Shown in pieces: positions 1-9,066 of a DNA stretch of 64,000 bases (positions are counted from its first letter, which is position 1; every line of letters begins with the position of its first letter). The stretch lies in the NCBI RefSeq assembly GCF_000444875.1, contig NC_021985.1:1-64000 (forward strand). Reading direction: 5' to 3'. A model generated the notes under the pieces. The model was not told the origin of the DNA, ran no database searches, and was given only the letters and a program-made list of their open reading frames with translations. A program made the translations under genes and the position numbers. The stretch is from Streptomyces collinus Tu 365. GTDB taxonomy: Bacteria; Actinomycetota; Actinomycetes; Streptomycetales; Streptomycetaceae.

Positions 1-300
1 CCCGCGGAGCGGGTCCCATCGCGCTGCGCGCGATGCAAGCGAACACCCGCGCTGCGCGCGGGTGTTGCGCTTCCGCTCCGCGGAAGCGTGAGCGGCTCGC
101 TGCGCTCCCCGCACAACTCCCACGCTTCGCGTGGGAGTTGGCGCTCCTTGCGCTGCGCTCCAGGAGCGGGCCACTACGTGGCCGGCCCCAAGCTTCGCTC
201 GGGGCTTGGGGCGGTTCTCCGCTGCGCTGCGAACCGTGTGCCTCGCACTGCGTGCGAGGCATCGGGCCACGCTCCGCGCGGCCCGGGCTGGCAGCAGTAA
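1..300. repeat. Streptomyces-type telomere (terminal palindrome array)
   Basis: The first ~290 bases are successive hairpins. Perfect ones: 1-13 (CCCGC/GCGGG, loop GGA), 17-35 (CATCGCGC, loop TGC), 42-66 (11-bp stem, loop TGC), 68-88 (9-bp stem, loop TCC), 115-139 (11-bp stem, loop TTC), and a TGCCTCGCAC stem with loop TGC near 239-261. Several more are imperfect or nested. Palindrome I at the very first base and closely spaced 3-nt-loop hairpins are the hallmark of archetypal Streptomyces telomeres. There the 3' overhang folds for terminal-protein-primed end patching. Base 1 is therefore probably the physical replicon end, where a terminal protein would be covalently attached. The Tpg/Tap genes are not in this window. 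Confidence 0.93.
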
Positions 301-424
301 GAGGTGGGCTCCTACCGTGGAGCCGGGTGCCGCGCTGGCAGCCTCCCCCCGTGGTCGCACATCAGGTGGGAGTGCGGTGCGCGGGCCTGCTGGGATTGCT
401 ATGACGGCCAGGGGCGATTCGGGG

Positions 425-616
425 TCACTTGCGCTGCTGTTCGGTGCGGCCTTCGAAGTCGCGCCGGATCGCGGCTCCCTGATCCTCGATCAGTCCGGCC
501 TGGTCGGGGAGGTCGAGGACCGCACCGCAGTGGTTGCACAGCTTCCCGTCTTCGGCGGGCGTGCCGCAGGCCTTGCAGAACCGGTTGCCTCGAGTGTTGT
601 CAGTGTTGTGGGTCAT
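425..616 (-). CDS. small zinc-ribbon protein
   Basis: This encodes a 63-residue protein with two CxxC knuckles (CKACG and CNHCG) spaced like a zinc ribbon, followed by an acidic/charged tail. I chose the ATG at 616, which puts the zinc ribbon near the N-terminus; a longer in-frame start upstream adds only basic low-complexity sequence running into the palindromic region. It is the first gene from the telomere. Small zinc-ribbon proteins are common in Streptomyces subtelomeres, but I cannot assign a function. A nucleic-acid-binding role is plausible and unproven. Confidence 0.6.
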   Translation of the reverse strand: MTHNTDNTRGNRFCKACGTPAEDGKLCNHCGAVLDLPDQAGLIEDQGAAIRRDFEGRTEQQRK

Positions 617-676
617 GGCTCTCCTGGTCGGGTGGGCGGCAGTGCGTGCGGAGTACCCGTGGGCTTCGCCCTCATA

Positions 677-769
677 CGGTGCCTTCGCTGCGCTTCGGTC
701 ACCGGGTGGCACAGCGCGCCACGAAAGGCCGGCCCCGCTGCGCGGGGTCGGTCAACGGGCCTGCGGCCC
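677..769. repeat. subterminal TGC-loop palindromes
   Basis: Between two small genes lie further telomere-style hairpins: 733-747 (CCCCGC, loop TGC, GCGGGG) and 757-769 (GGGCC, loop TGC, GGCCC), preceded by an imperfect one around 677-704. They share the 3-nt TGC loop of the terminal array and probably belong to the same telomere-associated sequence. No gene is evident in 617-853. Confidence 0.6.
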
Positions 770-853
770 GGGCGGCTACAGGGGCGGCGGGGGTGGGCTA
801 GTCAGGCTGGGTGCTCTGGGCGGGAGCGGCCGGCCCAACAGGCGGCCGGGCGG

Positions 854-1324
854 CTAGAAGACCTGCCTGCCGAGGTCCCGTCGCATTGCGATCCGCAACT
901 CCGCCAGCAGCAGCTCCCACCTGTTCCGGGCCTGCACGTAGTCCTCACTGGTATGGAGCGCTCCTGCCTCCACGAGGTCTCTGAGATCCCGCAGGGACCG
1001 AAACGCGGCAGTCGACGCCTCGACGACTTCCCTGGGCGCCGCGACCGCGATCTGATAGCGCAGTTCGTAGGCGTTCCCCTCGTGGAACGCCTCAGCAGTC
1101 CTGCGGAGGCGTTCTTCATCTGGCAAGCCAGTCGGCCTGGCCGCCATTCGCAGCTGGTTCCGCGTCCTGGCGAGAGCGGCCAGGTAATCGCCGTACAGCT
1201 GCTGCCGTGCGGCCTGGTCCTTGTCTTCCCGGCCGCGCCTGGTCCGTATCTGATCCGTCGCCAGTGTGGAGGCGATGCCGATGACAGCACCGAGTGACGT
1301 GCTGACGATCGGTCCCCAGTCCAT
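854..1324 (-). CDS. hypothetical single-TM protein
   Basis: This encodes 156 residues. Residues ~4-22 (PIVSTSLGAVIGIASTLA) form a hydrophobic N-terminal anchor. It is followed by a highly charged helical domain rich in Arg/Glu/Gln that is probably cytoplasmic. No catalytic motif is recognised. The layout (short N-terminal anchor plus helical tail) resembles, at shorter length, the coiled-coil protein at 29062-29988. It is transcribed toward the telomere. Codon use looks like real Streptomyces coding sequence. Confidence 0.65.
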   Translation of the reverse strand: MDWGPIVSTSLGAVIGIASTLATDQIRTRRGREDKDQAARQQLYGDYLAALARTRNQLRMAARPTGLPDEERLRRTAEAFHEGNAYELRYQIAVAAPREVVEASTAAFRSLRDLRDLVEAGALHTSEDYVQARNRWELLLAELRIAMRRDLGRQVF

Positions 1325-1444
1325 GACGGGGATCTTACGAGACCTGGGCAGTGCGTGCAGGGGTCCGCTAACCGCTGCATCTCAGTGTGATGCAGCATGT
1401 AGCATTGGCGTAATTGAGGGACCTCTGGCAGAGAGCCGCATCGT

Positions 1445-2011
1445 GTGTTGATCTACGAGTATCTTCCGCATGAGCTTGCCCGGCTCGGAGTGGTCGTGAG
1501 AGCCGCCGGGCTCGATCGGCGCCAGGTGGCCGCGCTGGTACGCCTGGCGCAGGAACGCGCCGGGCGCGCACGGGTGGGTCCTGCGGAACCGCATCACTTG
1601 AGTGAGCTGTCCATCGCGGAGCTGCGGTGCGTTCAGTGGGAGCGGATCGCCCCTGTCATGGACAGGGAGCAGGTGGCTATGTACGCGCGTTCGCTCGACT
1701 CGCGTGCTGTCCGCTGTGAAGAGCAGCGGTTGCAGCGGCTGATGGCGGACGTGGCCGAGGCCGAGCGGTTGGGTGTCACGGCTCCTGAGATCTCGCGGCA
1801 CCGCGTCTGCCGGATCGGTGCCTGGGCCGTCGCCGGCCGCTCCCGCCCGGGCGTGCCGGGTCCCGTCGTTCATCTGATGGCTGCGTCAGCCGAGGCAGCG
1901 GCCAAGCGGGTATGGGCCGTGCACGGTAAGGACGGCGGTCTCTACCGGCGCACCGGGTGCCGTATCGCTTCCGTCGAGCAGGTCCTTCCCGAGTTTGGAG
2001 AGCTCTTTTGA
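1445..2011 (+). CDS. hypothetical subtelomeric protein translationally coupled to the helicase
   Basis: This encodes a 188-residue, mostly helical and charged protein with no recognised motif. I used the GTG at 1445, preceded at some distance by GAGAG; the TTG at 1448 is an alternative. Its TGA (2009-2011) overlaps the TTG start (2008) of the helicase gene as TTGA, so the two are very likely translationally coupled and functionally linked at the telomere. A damaged second copy, with about 180 bp missing internally, lies at 50918-50995. The gene is therefore part of the mobile subtelomeric cassette. Confidence 0.65.
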   Translation: MLIYEYLPHELARLGVVVRAAGLDRRQVAALVRLAQERAGRARVGPAEPHHLSELSIAELRCVQWERIAPVMDREQVAMYARSLDSRAVRCEEQRLQRLMADVAEAERLGVTAPEISRHRVCRIGAWAVAGRSRPGVPGPVVHLMAASAEAAAKRVWAVHGKDGGLYRRTGCRIASVEQVLPEFGELF

Positions 2012-4695
2012 TTCAGCTCCGAGAACACCAGGTACGGCAGAAGTCGGCTTTCCAGAATTGGGTGGGATTTTCTGCAAGATCTTCGGTGCCGGCGCAGGGG
2101 GCGCGGCGAACGATTGTGTCGGCGACCGGGTCGGGGAAGACGATCACGGCGGCTGCGTGCGCGCTGGAGTGCTTCCCTGCCGGGCGGGTCCTCGTGACGG
2201 TGCCGACCCTGGACCTGCTCGTGCAGACCGCGCAGGCGTGGCGGGCGGTGGGTCACCGCGCTGCGATGGTGGCGGTGTGCTCGCTGGAGAGCGACCCGGT
2301 GCTCGACTCGCTGGGCGTGCGGACGACGACCAACCCGATCCAGCTCGCGTTGTGGGCCGGGGCGGGGCCGGTGGTCGTGTTCGCCACGTACGCCTCCCTG
2401 GTGGACCGTGACGACTTCGACGACCCGGAGGGTCAGGGGCGTATGCGGGGGCCGTTGGAGGCTGCTCTGGCGGGCGGGGAGCGGCTGTACGGGCAGCGGA
2501 TGGCCCCGTTCGATCTCGCGGTCGTCGATGAGGCCCATGGCACCGCGGGTGATCTTGGTCGGTCGTGGGCGGCGATCCACGACAACACCCGTATCCCTGC
2601 TGACTTTCGGCTCTACCTCACCGCTACCCCGCGGATCCTGGCCCCTCCCCGGCCGCAGCGGGGTAAGGACGGGCGTGAGCTGGAGCTCTGCTCGATGGGG
2701 CAGGACTCCCCCACGTTCGGGCCGTGGCTGGCCGAGTTCGCTCTCGCCGAGGCCATCGAGCGGGGCGTCCTCGCTGGGTTCGAGATCGACGTCCTGGAGA
2801 TCGAGGACCCCGACTACTTCGTCGGCCTGTCCGACGAAGCGCGGCGGGGCCGGCGGCTCGCGCTGCTGCAGGCCGCGCTCCTGGAGCACGCCAGTGCCCG
2901 CAACATCAAGACGATGATGACCTTCCACAGCCGGGTCGAGGAAGCCGAAGCCTTCGCCCTCAACCTGCCCCAGACCGCTGCGGACCTGTATGCGGACGAG
3001 GTCACCGCCCACGCCCTCGACGAGGCCGCCGACCGGCCGCGGTCCCCTCTCGGCGCCGAGCCCGGGGACGTCGAGGAGGCCGGGCGGCACGTTCCCGCGG
3101 ACCGGGTGTGGTCGGCATGGCTGTGCGGGGACCACCTCGTCACCGAACGCCGCGAAACCCTGCGCCAGTTCGCCAACGGCATCGACGCCGCAGGCCGGCG
3201 AGTGCACCGGGCGTTCCTCGCCAGCTGCCGCGTCCTCGGCGAAGGCGTCGACATCAGAGGCGAGCGGGGTGTGGAGGCCGTCTGCTTCGCCGACACCCGT
3301 AGCTCCCAGGTCGAGATCGTGCAGAACATCGGCCGGGCACTACGGCCCAACCTCGACGGCACCACCAAGACCGCGCGGATCATCGTGCCCGTCTTCCTCC
3401 AGCCCGGCGAAAACCCCACCGACATGATCGCCAGCGCCTCCTACACCCCCCTCGTCGCCGTCCTCCAAGGCCTGCGCTCCCACTCCGAACACCTCACCGA
3501 ACAACTCGCCAACCGAGCCCTCACCCGAGGCACGCGCAAGGCGCACGTCCGGCGGGACGCCGACGGACGCATCATCACCGGCACCGGTGCTGGTCCCGGC
3601 GCCGGTCAGCAGGAAGGGCGGGAGCCGGGGAACGGCGGGGCGGAGTCGGAGCTGCTGCAGTTCTCCAGCCCCCGCGACCCCGCCACCATCGCCGCATTCC
3701 TGCGCACCCGCGTCTATCGGCCACAGTCACTGGTCTGGCTCGAGGGCTACCAAGCCCTCCTGCGCTGGCGGACGGAGAACAACATCACCGGGCTGCACGC
3801 CGTGCCCTACGACGTCGAGACCCAGGTGGGGGTGACCAAGGCGTTCCCGCTGGGCAGGTGGGTGCACCAGCAACGCAAAGCGCTACGGGCAGGCGAGCTC
3901 GACCCCCACCGCGTCGAGCTGCTCGACGCCCCCGAGGCCGGCATGGTGTGGGAACCCGGCGAAGAAGCGTGGGAGAACAAGCTCGCCACCCTCCGGTCGT
4001 ACCGGCGCGCCATGGGGCACCTCGCGCCGCGGCAGGACGCCATGTGGGACGACCCCGACGGCCAGCGGGTCGCGATCGGACAACTGATCGCCAACCTCCG
4101 CCGCAACGGCGGCCTCGGCAAGAACCCCGACCGGGCGGAGCAGCGCGCAGGACAGCTGACCGCTATCGACCCCGACTGGAACTGCCCCTGGCCACTGGAC
4201 TGGCAGCGCCACCACCGCGTCCTCACCGACCTCGCCGCCGACGAACCAGACGGCCACCTGCCCGACATCGCACCCGGCGTCCTCCACGACAGGGATGATC
4301 TGGGGCGCTGGCTCCAGCGGCAGAAACAGCCCAGCACCTGGAAGCAGCTGTCAGGGGAGCAGCAGGAACGGCTCACCCGACTGGGCGTGACACCGGACGA
4401 GGCACCGGCTGCGGCACCAGCCGCCCAGGGCGCAGCGAAAGGGCCGGGGAAGGCCGGGAGCAAGGCACAGCAGGCGTTCCAGCGCGGGCTCGCCGCCCTC
4501 ACCGAGTGGGTGGAGCGGGAAGGCGCCCACCGGCCTGTACCCCGCAGCACCATCGTCGAGATCACGATCGACGGCGAACCCGAACCGGTGCCGGTCCGAC
4601 TGGGCGTATGGATCACCAACACCCGACAGCGACGCCACAAACTCGACGCCGAACAACTCCACGCCTTGCGAGAGCTAGGCATGCAGTGGGCGTGA
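2008..4695 (+). CDS. ttrA: TtrA-like telomere-proximal DEAH helicase with helicase-associated repeats
   Basis: This encodes an SF2 helicase-like protein of 895 residues. Visible motifs: Walker A ATGSGKT (39-45), motif Ia VPTLDLLVQTAQAW, motif II VVDEAH (~172-177), motif III LTATPR (~204), motif VI QNIGRALRP (~439). The C-terminal third has Trp-rich helicase-associated (HA) repeats and ends in a conserved WITNTRQRRHKLDAEQL-type segment. The TTG start at 2008 is set by GGAG seven bases upstream and by overlap with the previous stop; a GTG at 1957 would overlap that gene by 55 bp. Family knowledge: helicase-like ttr genes sit next to telomeres of Streptomyces chromosomes and linear plasmids and affect conjugal transfer. 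The telomere at base 1 supports this call. Pieces of paralogues lie at 4.9, 9.1 and 44.3 kb. Confidence 0.87.
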   Translation: MIQLREHQVRQKSAFQNWVGFSARSSVPAQGARRTIVSATGSGKTITAAACALECFPAGRVLVTVPTLDLLVQTAQAWRAVGHRAAMVAVCSLESDPVLDSLGVRTTTNPIQLALWAGAGPVVVFATYASLVDRDDFDDPEGQGRMRGPLEAALAGGERLYGQRMAPFDLAVVDEAHGTAGDLGRSWAAIHDNTRIPADFRLYLTATPRILAPPRPQRGKDGRELELCSMGQDSPTFGPWLAEFALAEAIERGVLAGFEIDVLEIEDPDYFVGLSDEARRGRRLALLQAALLEHASARNIKTMMTFHSRVEEAEAFALNLPQTAADLYADEVTAHALDEAADRPRSPLGAEPGDVEEAGRHVPADRVWSAWLCGDHLVTERRETLRQFANGIDAAGRRVHRAFLASCRVLGEGVDIRGERGVEAVCFADTRSSQVEIVQNIGRALRPNLDGTTKTARIIVPVFLQPGENPTDMIASASYTPLVAVLQGLRSHSEHLTEQLANRALTRGTRKAHVRRDADGRIITGTGAGPGAGQQEGREPGNGGAESELLQFSSPRDPATIAAFLRTRVYRPQSLVWLEGYQALLRWRTENNITGLHAVPYDVETQVGVTKAFPLGRWVHQQRKALRAGELDPHRVELLDAPEAGMVWEPGEEAWENKLATLRSYRRAMGHLAPRQDAMWDDPDGQRVAIGQLIANLRRNGGLGKNPDRAEQRAGQLTAIDPDWNCPWPLDWQRHHRVLTDLAADEPDGHLPDIAPGVLHDRDDLGRWLQRQKQPSTWKQLSGEQQERLTRLGVTPDEAPAAAPAAQGAAKGPGKAGSKAQQAFQRGLAALTEWVEREGAHRPVPRSTIVEITIDGEPEPVPVRLGVWITNTRQRRHKLDAEQLHALRELGMQWA

Positions 4696-4869
4696 CAGCC
4701 GTAGAGCATCAGCCGCCCAGGCGCAGCGACCGTGGCAGTGAAGCGGTGGATCACCCAGGACCCCGCCAGGAGAGGTCGCCCGGGAGCTGTTCGCCGGCGG
4801 CCCCTTCTTACGGTGCGGTGACGTGCCCGGGCCGGCGGACGCGGTCTGCACGGTTCACGGGCCACTATG

Positions 4870-5590
4870 GTCCCGCAGCAGGAAAGGCGTCGCTGCGGCA
4901 TAGGGAAAGCGGCTGCCGCAGCGGCCGCGGTGCCCCGGGTCCACGCCGGGGCACCGGCTGCACTGCCGACCGGGCCTTGGCGGCGGGCCGCAGTGGCTGT
5001 GGCGGGCGCAGGGGAAGGGCGGCCCCGGCAAAAACGCGGATCGGGCCGCCGTACGCGCGAAGCAGCTCACCGCGATCGACGCCGACTGGAACTGCCCCTG
5101 GCCGCTGGACTGGCAGCGCCACCACCGCGTCCTCGCCGACCTCGCCGCCGACGAACCAGGCAGCCGGCTCCCCGACATCGCCCCCGGCGTCCTCCTTAAC
5201 GGCGACGACCTCGGACGCTGGCTGAAGCAGCAGCGCAAACCAGCCACCTGGAAACAGCTCACCACCGAACAACAGCAACGGCTCACCCGGCTGGGCGTGA
5301 CACCGTCCCCGGCACCAGCCGCTGATGGCGCGGCGAAGGGCCCGGGGGAAGGCCGGGAGCAAGGCACAGGCGGCGTTCCAGAGGGGACTGGCAGCCCTGG
5401 CGCAGTGGGTCGAACGCGAAGGCCAGCGGCCCGTACCCCGCAGCGCCATCGTGGAGATCGCGGTTGAGGGTCAGACGGAGCCGGTCCCGGTCCGACTGGA
5501 CGTAAGGATCACCAACACCAAGCAGCGACGCCACAAACTCGACGCCGAGCAGCTCGCCGCGCTGCGGGAGCTAGGCGTGGAGTGTGACAG
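4870..5590 (+). pseudogene. frameshifted duplicate of the helicase C-terminus
   Basis: Bases ~5057-5585 repeat the 3' part of the adjacent helicase gene (compare 4140-4695). They include the DWNCPWPLDWQRHH segment, the LGRWLKQQ segment and the terminal KQRRHKLDAEQL segment. A one-base gain in the C/G run near 5343-5350 moves the reading frame, and no start or ATPase core is present. About 40 bases after the stop are also duplicated (4696-4736 versus 5586-5626), so the duplication extends past the gene. This is a tandem remnant of a second helicase copy. It was probably a recombination substrate rather than a gene. Confidence 0.8.
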
Positions 5591-5816
5591 TCGTGGAGCA
5601 TCAAGCCGCCCAGGCGCAGCGACCGTGAAGCGTACATTTGGCGTACGGAGTGCGTACCGAGCACGTTCTTGACCGGCAGAAACAACCGACACGGGGGTGC
5701 GCCTCCTCGCCGACCTGACTGATCGACCGGGAGTTGCGGATTGAGTCTGCTTTTAGCCACTGCGCATCTTTTGCGAATGCGTCCGCCCCGGCCGGTGAAC
5801 ACGAGACCGTGGTGGG

Positions 5817-6440
5817 GTGATCCGTAACCCCGTCCTCCTGCGTACCGCTCCCCTGCAGGGAGAGACGACCTCGTCGCTGATCTGCCGCGTCGCCAGGCGC
5901 TACGGGATGGAAGCGAAGGTGCTGCGGGCGTGCTGGAAGTGGCGCAACTACCCGCTCGGGCATGAGGGAGGGGGCGCGCGGGCCGATGCCGAGGTGCTGC
6001 TGAACGCGGCCGGGCGGCAGCTCCTAGTTGGCATGTGCGGCGTCGAGGAAGGCGTGCTGGCACGGACGTTGCCGTCCTGGGGAGAAGAAGACGCCAAACT
6101 GCGCGCCGAGGCCGGCGACCCGGTAGGGCTGTGGCGGGTCGGTGGCGCGGTAGCCGGTCCCGTGACGTTCGGCTGCCGGCTGTGCACCGCTCGCCGGACG
6201 GGGGCGGCCGTGCGGGTGGTGCGGTATGCGCCGCGGTGGGAGCGGGTGTGCGTGCGGCATGGGCGGTGGCTGCTGGACGCGGACGCGAACCAGCCGCTGG
6301 AGCACCTGGATCTGCGTGGTCTGCCGGAGGTGGTGGCGGCGCAGCGGCGGTGGGCCGGGGTGGCGCGGCGGGATGCTGACCGCGGACGGGCAGGAGGTGG
6401 GCGGCTGAGCACGGTGCGCCAGGGAGAAGTCGGCTGTTAG
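5817..6440 (+). CDS. TniQ-like (TnsD-type) protein, probably 3' truncated
   Basis: This encodes 207 residues. The start at GTG 5817 gives an N-terminus with PLQGETTSSLICRVARRYGM, close to the PxxGESxxSWLxRLA opening of TniQ/TnsD target-selection proteins. A zinc-type segment follows (FGCRLCTARR ... CVRHGRWLLD), the usual CxxC...CxxH arrangement of TniQ. After about residue 185 the sequence becomes Arg/Gly-rich and unlike the family, which suggests a frameshift or truncation. TniQ guides Tn7/Tn5053-like transposition; the only other such genes here are the decayed set at 25.2-28.8 kb. It may be an orphan domesticated copy or debris. Confidence 0.6.
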   Translation: MIRNPVLLRTAPLQGETTSSLICRVARRYGMEAKVLRACWKWRNYPLGHEGGGARADAEVLLNAAGRQLLVGMCGVEEGVLARTLPSWGEEDAKLRAEAGDPVGLWRVGGAVAGPVTFGCRLCTARRTGAAVRVVRYAPRWERVCVRHGRWLLDADANQPLEHLDLRGLPEVVAAQRRWAGVARRDADRGRAGGGRLSTVRQGEVGC

Positions 6441-6630
6441 CTGATACGGCACTCGTTCGTGGCAGGAACACTGAAGTGACCCGCCAGGGGTCTCGTAGGG
6501 TGGCGGTGGTCCCCCGGCCGGCCCGGATGAGGGCGGGAAGGGAACCCAGCACCGGCCAGTGAGGGGGAGGGCCTGAGCGACGTGCGGCTGACAACGTCGC
6601 CTGAGACCGTGGGGTCACCCGCGTTTGTCG

Positions 6631-7017
6631 TCAGCCCGCAGAGACCACCAGTACCGCACTGCCATCCTTGCCCTGAGCAGGCTCCCCGACCAGCGAGTGT
6701 CCTGCCGAGATGACGGCCGTCACGGCCCGCAGGTCCTCCGGAGCAGCCGCGATAACTCGCACCCGCGCCTGGCTCGGACCCACGTCGCTGATGTCGAACG
6801 GGACCAGAGGAAGTGCGCTTTGCGCAGCCCGACCGTCCGTGAGTTCGCTGATCTGGAGTACCAGGGTGCGGCAAATCCCTTCCTCAGTGATCTGATCACG
6901 CATGGGGCCGGCATAGGCGAACACGTCAGTCAGCGTCTCCTCCACCGCGTCCACCTGACTGAATTCACGGCCGACGATGGAGATGAGCGCGATGCCCGCG
7001 CCGAGCGTTTCCGTCAT
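6631..7017 (-). CDS. hypothetical protein
   Basis: This encodes 128 residues. The pattern of short beta-like stretches (IALISIVG, RVRVIAAA, GSAVLVVSAG) with amphipathic helices suggests a small compact alpha/beta domain. No motif was recognised. It begins at ATG 7017 without a convincing ribosome site. It is flanked by the TniQ-like ORF and a short ORF on the opposite strand. The codon bias supports coding. Confidence 0.5.
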   Translation of the reverse strand: MTETLGAGIALISIVGREFSQVDAVEETLTDVFAYAGPMRDQITEEGICRTLVLQISELTDGRAAQSALPLVPFDISDVGPSQARVRVIAAAPEDLRAVTAVISAGHSLVGEPAQGKDGSAVLVVSAG

Positions 7018-7145
7018 GGCGAGAGTCTTGCATCCGCCTCCGACAACACGGCAGGAGGCACCTGCACCCCCTGCCCAGCCGCCGGAAACGAACGTCTTCC
7101 GGATGCGGCACTAGATACGGCATGTGGCGCCCGTGGGGTGCGGGC

Positions 7146-7361
7146 ATGACCGACCCCGTCCCGCTCACCGGCCGCCAGGCCAGCCGGCTCATCACCGTTC
7201 TCCGGCACGGCCGGGACCTGGACGCTGCGGTCGCGGAACTCGGCATCGATCTGCGCGCTGTGTGGGCCAGGGCCCGTACCGACACCCGACTGGCGATCGT
7301 TCTCGCCGGGCGGGATCCCGACGTACCCGAGGAACGCGGCCACACCCTCCGGCCCCGATGA
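7146..7361 (+). CDS. short HTH-like hypothetical protein
   Basis: This encodes 71 residues starting at ATG 7146, preceded by GGGGTG. The segment LTGRQASRLITVLRHGRDLDAAVAELGID reads like a compact helix-turn-helix (two helices around a Gly/Asp turn), so it may bind DNA. The rest is short and charged. It is adjacent to transposon debris (a truncated IstB gene follows). No family was recognised. Confidence 0.45.
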   Translation: MTDPVPLTGRQASRLITVLRHGRDLDAAVAELGIDLRAVWARARTDTRLAIVLAGRDPDVPEERGHTLRPR

Positions 7362-7582
7362 GCCCCTCCAGCCGATACCGCTCCTGGAGCACGGTCCCGC
7401 GCACTTGGATCCCCCCTGGCCCGTGACCACCGCCGACGCGGTTCCTCTGCTCCGGCGCCCGCCTAGCATGCCCCTAACACCGCTGTGACCACAGGTAATC
7501 AGCAAACTTCCCGACCGGCGGAAGCACCTGGCCCTCAAGGGGCCGCCGCAAGAGTTCAGCCGCCGATGCGAGCACACCCCTT

Positions 7583-8080
7583 GTGGCAACCTGCGACTGG
7601 GTCAAGAAGGGCCTGCCGCTCTGCCTGATCGGTGACTCGGGCACCGGCAAGTCGCACCTGCTGATCGCGCTGGGCACCGAAGCGGCCATGGCCGGCTACC
7701 GGGTCAAGTACACGCCCGCGACCAAGCTCGTCAACGAGCTGGTCGAGGCCGCGGACGAGAAGGTGCTGACCAAGACCATCGCCCGCTACGGCCGTGTCGA
7801 TCTTTTGTGCATCGATGAGCTGGGCTACATGGAGCTGGGCCGCAGGGGCGCTGAGCTGCTGTTCCAGGTTCTGACGGAACGTGAGGAGAAGAACAGCGTT
7901 GCCATCGCCTCGAACGAGAGTTTCAGCGGCTGGACCAAGACCTTCACCGACCCGAGGCTCTGCGCGGCCATCGTCGACCGGCTGACCTTCGGCGGCAACC
8001 TGATCCAGACCGGCACCGAATCCTACCGCCTCGCCATTACACAGGCCCGTGCCGCTGCCCAGGACTCCGCCGCAGGCTGA
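7583..8080 (+). pseudogene. IstB-like ATPase (IS21-type helper), N-terminally truncated
   Basis: The 165 residues contain a P-loop (GDSGTGKSHL), a Walker B (DLLCIDELGYM), a sensor segment (AIASNESF) and the C-terminal IVDRLTFGGNLI segment of IstB, the AAA+ helper of IS21 transposases. Normal IstB is about 250-270 residues; the ~90-residue N-terminal domain is missing. The GTG at 7583 is simply the first possible start. No IstA transposase is adjacent. Repeats resembling an IS21 end occur far away at 44108-44156. This is a remnant that should not function alone. Confidence 0.8.
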
Positions 8081-8195
8081 ACCCGGCACGTGAATCGCAC
8101 GCCTCGCGGCCGATGAGGTCGGTGGTGGTTCTGCTCTCGGCAGACTGGCCGACCGGAACACCCAAACCTGACAGGCTGGCCGCATGGGGAAGAAC

Positions 8196-8894
8196 ATGCC
8201 GGTGCGTCGCCTTGATCTGGGGTATTTCATCCGGCCCGCGTCGGAGACCGGTGGCCTGCAGCCGCGGGTCGAACCTGTGCTCGCCTACCTGGTGCAGCAC
8301 GATCACGGTCTGATCCTGTTCGACTCCGGCATCGGCACAGCGGATCCCGAGACCGAAGCCCATTACCGTCCCCGACGCCGGGACTTGCAGGATGCCCTGT
8401 CCGCGGCCGGAGTCGCTCTTGACGACATCTCCCTCGTCGCGAACTGCCATCTCCACTTCGACCACTGCGGTGGGAACCCGCTCCTGGGCGGCAAGCCCAT
8501 CCTGGTCCAGGACGTCGAGCTGGCCACTGCCCGCAGCGGCGATTACACCTTCGACGAGTTAATCGATTTTCCTGCCGCGTCCTATGAGGAATTCGCCGGT
8601 GAGGCGGAGGTCTGGCCGGGCGTCTGGATCATTCCGACACCAGGGCACACTCAAGGGCATCAGTCGCTGGTCCTCCGGCAAGCCGACGGCACGGTAATCC
8701 TCGCCGGCCAGGCGCACGACTTCGCCTCCCACTTCGCATCCGACCAGCTGGCCCGCCAAGCGGCGCTTCACGGCGTGGAGCAGCCGCTTCCCGCCTACCA
8801 GCACTGGCTGGAGCGACTCGCCGACTTCGACCCACGACGCGTCCTCTTCGCGCACGACTGCTCGGTCTGGGAACCGTCGCAAAGCACCTTCTAG
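8196..8894 (+). CDS. MBL-fold hydrolase, N-acyl-homoserine-lactonase type
   Basis: This is a metallo-beta-lactamase-fold protein of 232 residues. It carries the HxHxDH zinc motif (NCHLHFDHCGG), a downstream metal His in PTPGHTQGHQS, an LAGQAHDF segment and a C-terminal LFAHDC. The overall order matches the AHL lactonase (AttM/AiiA-like) branch, which hydrolyses acyl-homoserine lactones, so quorum quenching is a reasonable inference. I favour ATG 8196 because GGGGA lies five bases upstream; ATG 8184 would add four residues. It stands alone between an IstB remnant and helicase debris. Other lactonase or esterase substrates are possible. Confidence 0.75.
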   Translation: MPVRRLDLGYFIRPASETGGLQPRVEPVLAYLVQHDHGLILFDSGIGTADPETEAHYRPRRRDLQDALSAAGVALDDISLVANCHLHFDHCGGNPLLGGKPILVQDVELATARSGDYTFDELIDFPAASYEEFAGEAEVWPGVWIIPTPGHTQGHQSLVLRQADGTVILAGQAHDFASHFASDQLARQAALHGVEQPLPAYQHWLERLADFDPRRVLFAHDCSVWEPSQSTF

Positions 8895-9066
8895 GGAAGG
8901 TCGGGCGACCCCGAGCCGCATCGTCCAACCGGGCGCGGCACTCACCGTCAACGACTGCCAACGTCGGCTGTCCCCACCGAAGTGGTGTCAGTTCTCATCG
9001 ACATTTCGCGGCCCTGTGATCGGCAAGTGGTGTTCGGACTCGTCGATAAGCGGTGTCCGCTTCCAC

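Noticed and set aside
131-1297. 388-codon open frame over the telomere and subtelomere on the plus strand
   Set aside because: It runs through terminal hairpins and antisense to two better genes; the composition is that of palindromic DNA, with no domain.
2008-4695. assignment of the helicase to a restriction (type I/III) or Z1-type defence helicase
   Set aside because: HA-type C-terminal repeats and position beside a telomere favour the TtrA-like terminal helicase family; no methylase or nuclease partner.
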